Shown here: one piece after another, positions 59,492-64,000 of the stretch
Position numbering within the stretch: position 1 is the first letter of the stretch
Layout: each line of letters begins with the position of its first letter
Assembly (NCBI RefSeq): GCF_013389665.1
Contig: NZ_CP058316.1
Coordinates: 1,984,001-2,048,000, forward strand
Direction of reading: 5' to 3'
Source of the DNA: Microbacterium oleivorans
Lineage (GTDB): Bacteria; Actinomycetota; Actinomycetes; Actinomycetales; Microbacteriaceae
DNA length: 64,000 nt
Notes under the pieces: generated by a model
What the model was told of the DNA's origin: nothing
Seen by the model: the letters and a program-made list of their open reading frames with translations, nothing else
The model's database searches: none
Translations under genes and position numbers: made by a program

Positions 59492-59998
59492 TCAGGACGT
59501 GGTGCGGATCGCGGGCTCGAGCTGCCGGAAGAGCGCCCGGCTCGCGCTCTCGATCATAGCGAGCACCTCGTCGAACATCCCGGCGTCGCCGTAGTAGGGG
59601 TCGGGCACGTCGATCTCGCCGCCCGCCTGCGGGTCGTACGAGAGCAGCAGGCCGAGCTTGTCGGTGTCGGCGGTGGTGCGCGCCCAGTTCGACAGCACGC
59701 GTTCGTGCGAGCGGTCGAGGGCGACGACGAGGTCGAAGTCGTCGAAGTCGGCCAGGGTGAACCGCCGCGCCCGGTGACGGCTGCCGTCGTAGCCCCGACG
59801 CTCGAGCGACTGCAGCGTGCGCACGTCGGCGGGCTCGCCGACGTGCCAGTCCCCTGTTCCCGCACTCGCCGAGGCGACGCGGTCCGACAGGCCGGCCTGG
59901 TCGACGAACCAGCGGAAGACGACGTCGGCCATGGGCGACCGGCAGATGTTCCCGGTGCAGACGAAGATGACGCGGAAGAGGTCGTCGCGTCGAGTCAC
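59492..59998 (-). CDS. Low-molecular-weight protein tyrosine phosphatase
   Basis: 168 residues. The P-loop VCTGNICRS carries nucleophile Cys14 and Arg20, and the general acid Asp133 is in VPDPYYG. Together these define LMW-PTPs, which remove phosphate from tyrosine (some relatives are arsenate reductases, but the redox cysteine set of ArsC is missing). GTG 59998 is six bases after CAGAAT and is probably leaderless. Co-orientation with purB suggests a shared transcript without an obvious shared function. Confidence 0.92.
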   Translation of the reverse strand: MTRRDDLFRVIFVCTGNICRSPMADVVFRWFVDQAGLSDRVASASAGTGDWHVGEPADVRTLQSLERRGYDGSRHRARRFTLADFDDFDLVVALDRSHERVLSNWARTTADTDKLGLLLSYDPQAGGEIDVPDPYYGDAGMFDEVLAMIESASRALFRQLEPAIRTTS

Positions 59999-60111
59999 CG
60001 TCCCATTCTGGAGGATGCGGCCCTTCCTGCACAGATGAGGAACCGTCGCATCGGCTCCCGCGCGACGCCGGACCGAGCCGCGCCGCCCCGCGATCGCGTC
60101 ATCGTGGGCGG

Positions 60112-60447
60112 ATGATCCTCGCGAGCTCTCCCCTCCACGCGTCCGCGGTCGACCCCACCGCCTCCGATCTCGCCATCCTCGATCCGGGCGCTGCTCTCGC
60201 CCTCGACGCCCTCGGCATCGTTCGCGCGCGCCTGCGGCGAGTCCGCGACGACCTCGAGTCGGTGCGCGCCACCGGCGCCCGGCTGGGTGACGACACCGCG
60301 TGGCGCGCCCGCGCGGCCGAGCGGTACCGCACCGGGCTCGCGCGGTGGCGCGACGGGCTGACGGAGGTCGCGACCCGGCTCGATTCGCTCGACGGCGAGC
60401 TGCAGCAGGCCGAGGTGGGGCTCGCGATCCGCGGCGGCACGCCATGA
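60112..60447 (+). CDS. WXG100-like small helical protein
   Basis: 111 residues, almost all helical. A central AILDPGAALALDALGIVRARLRRVRDDLESVRATGARLG helix, a turn with DTAWRARAAERYRTGLARWRDGL, and a second helix. The W-x-x-x-AA-x-x-(F/Y) turn is the form taken by WXG100/ESAT-6-like partners. CATCGT lies six bases before ATG 60112. The next gene's ATG overlaps its stop and encodes a hydrolase with a similar helical N-terminus, so the two probably form a secreted or chaperoned pair. Confidence 0.7.
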   Translation: MILASSPLHASAVDPTASDLAILDPGAALALDALGIVRARLRRVRDDLESVRATGARLGDDTAWRARAAERYRTGLARWRDGLTEVATRLDSLDGELQQAEVGLAIRGGTP

Positions 60448-61745
60448 GCGACGACGCGATCGAGATCCGCGACGGTGGTGTGGTGGCGGTCGACACGGCC
60501 GAGCTGCGCGCCGCGGCATCCATCCTGCGGACGCTCGCGGCGGACTGCGACGCGCTGCGCGCCGACGTCGAGACCGCGACCGGCGAACTGGCCCGCCTCC
60601 ATGACGTCGCCGGAGCGGGGATCGAGCTCGCGGTATCGGTTGCGCAGCTCGTCGATCGCGCCGCCGACGAGGCCGCAGGGCTCGCGCGCGGGCTGTCGCA
60701 GGCGGCGGACGTCTACGAGATCGTCGAGCTTCAGGCGGCGGCGCGGGCCGCGGCGCTCGCGAACGATCACCGCTCGCTCCCGTACCTCGCGCAGCGCGCG
60801 TGGCAGGCCCGCGAACGGATGCCGGATGCCGCCGTCGAGGCGGATGTGCTGCTGGCGGCGTGGCCCCACGTGCGGCATGCCGAGCTCCGAGGCCAGCTCG
60901 CCACCGCGGTGGCGCCGCTGGCGTCGATCGGCGGGGTCGTGGTGGCCGCGGGCGGGCTCGCCCTCACCGTGGTCGGGGCGCTCGGCCGCGGCTCGGTGGG
61001 GAGATCGGACCGCCTCGCGGGCACGCCCGCGCCGATGCGCGTCGCGCCGTTCCCCGCGCCCGCGGCGCCGGCGCCGGCCACCCTCGCCGCCCTGGCCGAG
61101 CGCGTGCCGCGCGGCGACGATCAGGTGCGGGTCGAACGCTACGCGCGGCCGGGTGGTGACCGTTTCGTCGTCTACGTCGCCGGCACGAAGTCTCCGCTCG
61201 GATGGCTCGGCATCGAACCGCTCGACCTCGCGTCGAACCTGCAGCTCTATGCGGGCGTCCGTTCGGACTCCTACGACGCCGTCGAGGCGGCCCTGCGCGA
61301 CGCCGGCGCCGGACCGGGGTCGGAGGTGCTCGCCATCGGGCATTCGCAGGGCGGCGCGATCACCACGCGGCTCGCACTCGACAGTCCCTTCGCCGTCGTC
61401 GGCAACGTCACCTTCGGATCGCCGGTTCAGGGCGACGTGCCCGCCGACGCGCTCGATGTCACCCTGCGGCACACCGACGATCCGGTGCCCGCGCTTCAGG
61501 CCGGCGGGCACGTGGCGGGGGTCGGGGCGCCGGGCAGCCTCGTGATCGAGCGGGTCGCCGACCCCGGCGGCCGGCTGGGCGACATCGCACTCGGAGCCCA
61601 CTCGATGGACGCCTACACCCGCACCGCCGAGCTCGCCGACGCGTCCGGGGATCCTCGGCTCGCCGAGCTCCACGCCATGCTCGCAGGCTTCGGCGGCGGC
61701 GCGACCGCGGTGGTCACGACCTACCACGCGCGACGCCCCGATTGA
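60444..61745 (+). CDS. Alpha/beta-hydrolase with ESX-like N-terminal helices (candidate type VII effector)
   Basis: 433 residues. Residues ~15-130 are Ala-rich amphipathic helices (VAVDTAELRAAASILRTLAADCDALRADVETATGELARLH), ~155-175 a Gly/Ala/Val hydrophobic stretch (IGGVVVAAGGLALTVVGALG), then an Ala/Pro linker. The catalytic domain follows with RFVVYVAGTKS, nucleophile Ser301 in AIGHSQGGAIT, Asp345/346 in HTDDPVPAL and His386 in GAHSMDAYT, a full lipase-type triad. It is translationally coupled to the WXG-like gene. No ESX core genes are in the window. A toxin or cell-envelope lipase is inferred, not shown. Confidence 0.72.
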   Translation: MSDDAIEIRDGGVVAVDTAELRAAASILRTLAADCDALRADVETATGELARLHDVAGAGIELAVSVAQLVDRAADEAAGLARGLSQAADVYEIVELQAAARAAALANDHRSLPYLAQRAWQARERMPDAAVEADVLLAAWPHVRHAELRGQLATAVAPLASIGGVVVAAGGLALTVVGALGRGSVGRSDRLAGTPAPMRVAPFPAPAAPAPATLAALAERVPRGDDQVRVERYARPGGDRFVVYVAGTKSPLGWLGIEPLDLASNLQLYAGVRSDSYDAVEAALRDAGAGPGSEVLAIGHSQGGAITTRLALDSPFAVVGNVTFGSPVQGDVPADALDVTLRHTDDPVPALQAGGHVAGVGAPGSLVIERVADPGGRLGDIALGAHSMDAYTRTAELADASGDPRLAELHAMLAGFGGGATAVVTTYHARRPD

Positions 61746-61757
61746 CCGGCGGTGTCG

Positions 61758-62165
61758 TCAGCGGCGCTCGCGCACGCGCTCCCGGCGCGGGCGGAAGAGG
61801 ATGCCCGCCACCCAGTTGATCAGCGCGATCACGATGGCGGCCACGACGGCGAGCCAGAAGTCGCCGATGCGCAGGCCCCAGTCCCAGCCCGAGGTGACCC
61901 AGCCGGTGAGCCACAGCAGGAAGCCGTTGATCACGAACGAGATGAGCCCGAGCGTGAGGATGTACAGCGGGAAGGCGAGCACCTTCAGCACGGTTCCGAC
62001 GATCGCGTTCACCACGCCGAAGATCAGGGCGATGAGCAGGAGCGTGAGCACGAGCTGCAGGTCGTCTCCCGGCGGGAAGGCCACCACGGTCACCTGCAGC
62101 GCGGGCACGAGGGTCACGATCCAGATCGCGAACGCGTTGACGATCAGACGGATGACGAGGCTCAT
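61758..62165 (-). CDS. Phage holin family 4-like membrane protein
   Basis: 135 residues with four hydrophobic segments: LIVNAFAIWIVTLVPALQVTVVAF, LQLVLTLLLIALIFGVVNAIVGTVLKVLAFPLYILTLGLISFVINGFLLWLTGWV and FWLAVVAAIVIALINWVAGILF. This is the chromosomal phage_holin_4_2/YvlD-like family, common in bacteria and not in itself evidence of a prophage. It ends in an Arg-rich tail. It converges on the hydrolase gene with 12 bases between and is divergent from the aminotransferase. Confidence 0.88.
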   Translation of the reverse strand: MSLVIRLIVNAFAIWIVTLVPALQVTVVAFPPGDDLQLVLTLLLIALIFGVVNAIVGTVLKVLAFPLYILTLGLISFVINGFLLWLTGWVTSGWDWGLRIGDFWLAVVAAIVIALINWVAGILFRPRRERVRERR

Positions 62166-62237
62166 AGTGCCGTCAGTCTCGCACGGGCCCACGCATCCGT
62201 CATCCGCGTGACACGTGGGCCTCCGTAGACTCGCAGG

Positions 62238-63302
62238 GTGACCGACCTGCCCGTGCGCATCCGCCCCGAGATCGCGGCGTTGCCCGCCTACCGTCAAGGC
62301 CGCCAGGCCTCCGCCGACGCGTTCAAGCTGTCGAGCAACGAGAACCCCTTCGACCCGCTGCCCGGTGTCGTCGAGGCCGTACGCGCGGCGACGACCTTCA
62401 ACCGGTACCCCGACGCCTCGGCGGGCCGGCTGCGCGCCCGCCTCGCCGACCGGTACGCCGTCGCCCCCGACGGCGTACACGTCGCGGCCGGCTCGGTCTC
62501 GATCCTCTACCAGCTCGCTTCGGCCACCAGCGGGCCGGGCGACGAGATCATGTTCGCCTGGCGGTCGTTCGAGGCCTACCCGGGCCTGGCCGCCGTGGCC
62601 GGTGCCACCGCCGTGCAGGTTCCGCTCACGGCCGAGGCGGGGCACGACCTCGATGCGATGGCGGATGCCGTCACCGACCGCACGCGGATGATCATCGTGT
62701 GCAGCCCGAACAACCCGACCGGGCCGGTGGTGACCCAGGCGGCGTTCGACGCCTTCGTCGCTCGTGTGCCCCGAGACGTCCTGATCGTGCTCGACGAGGC
62801 CTACGCCGAGTTCGTCACCGATCCGGATGCCGTCACCGGTGCCGCGGTCCTCGCGGCCGGGCACGCGAACGTCGTCATCCTCCGCACCTTCTCGAAGGCC
62901 TACGGCCTGGCGGGGCTGCGTGTGGGCTACGCGATCGGCGACCACCGCATCCTCGACGCCGCCCGCAGCACCGGCATCCCGCTCTCGGTGACGGCGCAGG
63001 CCGAGGAGGCGGCGCTGGCCAGCCTCGACGCCGAGGACGAGCTGCTCGAGCGGGTGCGCCACATCGCGGCCCGCCGCGACGCGCTCGCCGATCGACTGCG
63101 CGGCGCCGGCTGGGACGTCCCGGTCGCGCAGGGCAACTTCGTCTGGCTGCCCGCGGGCGAGCGCACGCTCGAGATCGCGGAGGCCTTCGCCGCCGCCGGC
63201 CTCATCGTGCGCGCGTTCGCCGGTGACGGCGTGCGCATCTCCATCGGCGAAGAGGAATCGGTCGACCGGATCGTCGCCGCCGCGGCATCCGCCCTCGACT
63301 GA
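62238..63302 (+). CDS. Histidinol-phosphate / aromatic aminotransferase family enzyme
   Basis: 354-residue fold-type I PLP aminotransferase: [74 protein letters not shown] and the PLP lysine Lys220 in [16 protein letters not shown]. It is the HisC/Pat branch, so imidazole-acetol-phosphate (histidine) or aromatic 2-oxoacids are the substrates. No other his genes are close, which favours the aromatic (Pat-like) role or a second HisC. GTG 62238 is six bases after TAGACT, indicating a leaderless start. Confidence 0.9.
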   Translation: MTDLPVRIRPEIAALPAYRQGRQASADAFKLSSNENPFDPLPGVVEAVRAATTFNRYPDASAGRLRARLADRYAVAPDGVHVAAGSVSILYQLASATSGPGDEIMFAWRSFEAYPGLAAVAGATAVQVPLTAEAGHDLDAMADAVTDRTRMIIVCSPNNPTGPVVTQAAFDAFVARVPRDVLIVLDEAYAEFVTDPDAVTGAAVLAAGHANVVILRTFSKAYGLAGLRVGYAIGDHRILDAARSTGIPLSVTAQAEEAALASLDAEDELLERVRHIAARRDALADRLRGAGWDVPVAQGNFVWLPAGERTLEIAEAFAAAGLIVRAFAGDGVRISIGEEESVDRIVAAAASALD

Positions 63303-63335
63303 CCCGCGTCGCGCGTCGCGCGAGACCGCGCGCGA

Positions 63336-63406
63336 ACGTCGGAGGATCGCAGCGATCTCGGAGGATCGCGGTCGAATCGTCCGAGCGGGGCGCGATTCTC
63401 CGACGT
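63336..63406. repeat. Four-copy inverted/direct repeat between convergent genes
   Basis: ACGTCGGAGGATCGC (63336-63350) and GCGATTCTCCGACGT (63392-63406) are inverted with one mismatch. Inside them TCGGAGGATCGC recurs directly at 63358-63369, and a diverged inverted copy (TCGAATCGTCCGAG) follows. It fills the 128-base gap between the aminotransferase and glucoamylase-family genes and could act as a two-way terminator. Confidence 0.5.
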
Positions 63407-63430
63407 CCGTGAGCGTGAGTCGGCAGCGCG

Positions 63431-64000
63431 TCAGGCGGGGGTGAAGCCGAGCGCGTGCGCACCGCGGGCGATCCAGGGATGCTGCGAGAACGCGTCCCAC
63501 ACGAGGGTCGAGCCGAGGGCGGCGGCGCCGAGCAGGGCGGTCGCGCCCTTGTTGAGCCCGTAGCGCGGCTCGGCGTACCAGGGCTCGTCGCCCTCGAGGT
63601 TCACCCCGTCGGTCGCGCCCCAGCGGTTCCACGCGCCCGGATGGTCATCGCGCAGCGCCCGGAGCGCCGGGGCGACCTCGTCGGGGGCGAGCGGCAGTGC
63701 CCCGAAGAGCGAGACCGGCGGAACGGTGCCGTCGGCATGGGGCTCCCGGAGGGCCGGGCGGGCGCCGTTGACGACGTATCCGTCCGGACCGAGCCCGGCG
63801 GCCGGGCCCCACAGACCGGCCGCGAAGGTCTTCCAGCGGTCGGACTGGTCGGCGCACCACGCCTTCGAGGCGAGGGAGGCCGCGCGTGCGTTGGCCCACC
63901 AGTCGCGCCCGTCGAGGTCGCGGACACGCTGGAACGGGTAGAACGCCAGAGGGAAGTGGTAGGTGAACAGGGTCCCGGCCGGCTCGTGCACGCACTCGTG
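63431..64000 (-). CDS. Glucoamylase-family (glycoamylase-like, PF10091-type) protein, 5' truncated
   Basis: The C-terminal 189 residues are visible; the frame stays open to the right edge, so the start lies beyond it. FTYHFPLAFYPFQRVRDLDGRDWWANARAASLASKAWCADQSDRWKTFAAGLWGPAAGLGPDGYVVNGARP matches the end of the (alpha/alpha)6 glycoamylase-like domain, found in beta-1,2-glucanases (GH144) and cyclic-glucan synthases. The last part GLNKGATALLGAAALGSTLVWDAFSQHPWI fits its final helices. Cytoplasmic or secreted cannot be told. Confidence 0.8.
   Translation of the reverse strand, partial: HECVHEPAGTLFTYHFPLAFYPFQRVRDLDGRDWWANARAASLASKAWCADQSDRWKTFAAGLWGPAAGLGPDGYVVNGARPALREPHADGTVPPVSLFGALPLAPDEVAPALRALRDDHPGAWNRWGATDGVNLEGDEPWYAEPRYGLNKGATALLGAAALGSTLVWDAFSQHPWIARGAHALGFTPA

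Noticed and set aside
61758..62165. Phage holin gene as a sign of a prophage
   Set aside because: This four-helix family is a common chromosomal membrane protein, and no other phage gene is present.

Overview
The window is about 64 kb of high-GC DNA with dense, mostly GTG/ATG-started genes, frequent 4-base stop/start overlaps and GntR, IclR, ROK and PadR regulators. Sugar ABC importers lack their own ATPase gene, and one surface protein carries an LAGTG sorting motif. Together these point to an actinobacterium, most likely of the Microbacteriaceae (Microbacterium-like). The assignment is inferred from gene content and codon style only. It looks like ordinary chromosome: I saw no rRNA, tRNA, CRISPR array, prophage or insertion sequence.

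Left part (1-13.7 kb): a carbohydrate island. It opens with the truncated end of a secreted heparinase-like enzyme, then a DeoR/LacI hybrid regulator, a lipoprotein-permease-permease sugar importer and a D-2-hydroxyacid dehydrogenase. A GntR-controlled sugar-acid module follows (MFS transporter, DHDPS-fold dehydratase, enolase-superfamily dehydratase, 2,5-dioxovalerate dehydrogenase) that would turn an aldarate or aldonate into 2-oxoglutarate. From 13.7 to 16.7 kb lie a decayed amino-acid permease and three small membrane-protein genes. From 16.7 to 21.3 kb a minus-strand operon couples an iron-sulfur photolyase with an SDR protein, a UbiA prenyltransferase and a CrtI-like desaturase, a likely light-protection/carotenoid unit.

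Middle (21.5-41.3 kb): a PadR/HAAS-PspC pair; single enzymes (DHFR-like reductase, ATP-grasp ligase, luciferase-like monooxygenase, S51 peptidase); an alpha-glucoside operon (importer plus GH13 glucosidase) facing a ROK repressor across a perfect palindrome; a GntR regulator with two matching sites that tie a dicarboxylate/amino-acid symporter to a DUF1275-formamidase pair; an ArsR-CDF metal efflux pair; a CysZ-like protein and an amino-acid permease.

Right part (40.5-64 kb): an IclR-governed polysaccharide operon (two permeases, Tat-type solute-binding lipoprotein, large FAD oxidoreductase, wall-anchored alginate-lyase-like protein); a secreted intradiol-dioxygenase-like lipoprotein; a DUF222/HNH protein; an acyl-CoA ligase; a hydrolase and a GIY-YIG protein meeting at a strong terminator; a quinone-oxidoreductase-type enzyme; adenylosuccinate lyase and a low-molecular-weight phosphatase; a WXG-like protein coupled to an alpha/beta-hydrolase (candidate type VII-style effector pair); a holin-like membrane protein; a histidinol-phosphate-type aminotransferase; and a truncated glucoamylase-family gene.

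Across the window many single genes start exactly six bases after an (N/T)ANNNT box, which suggests leaderless transcripts. The catabolic operons instead use clear Shine-Dalgarno leaders.
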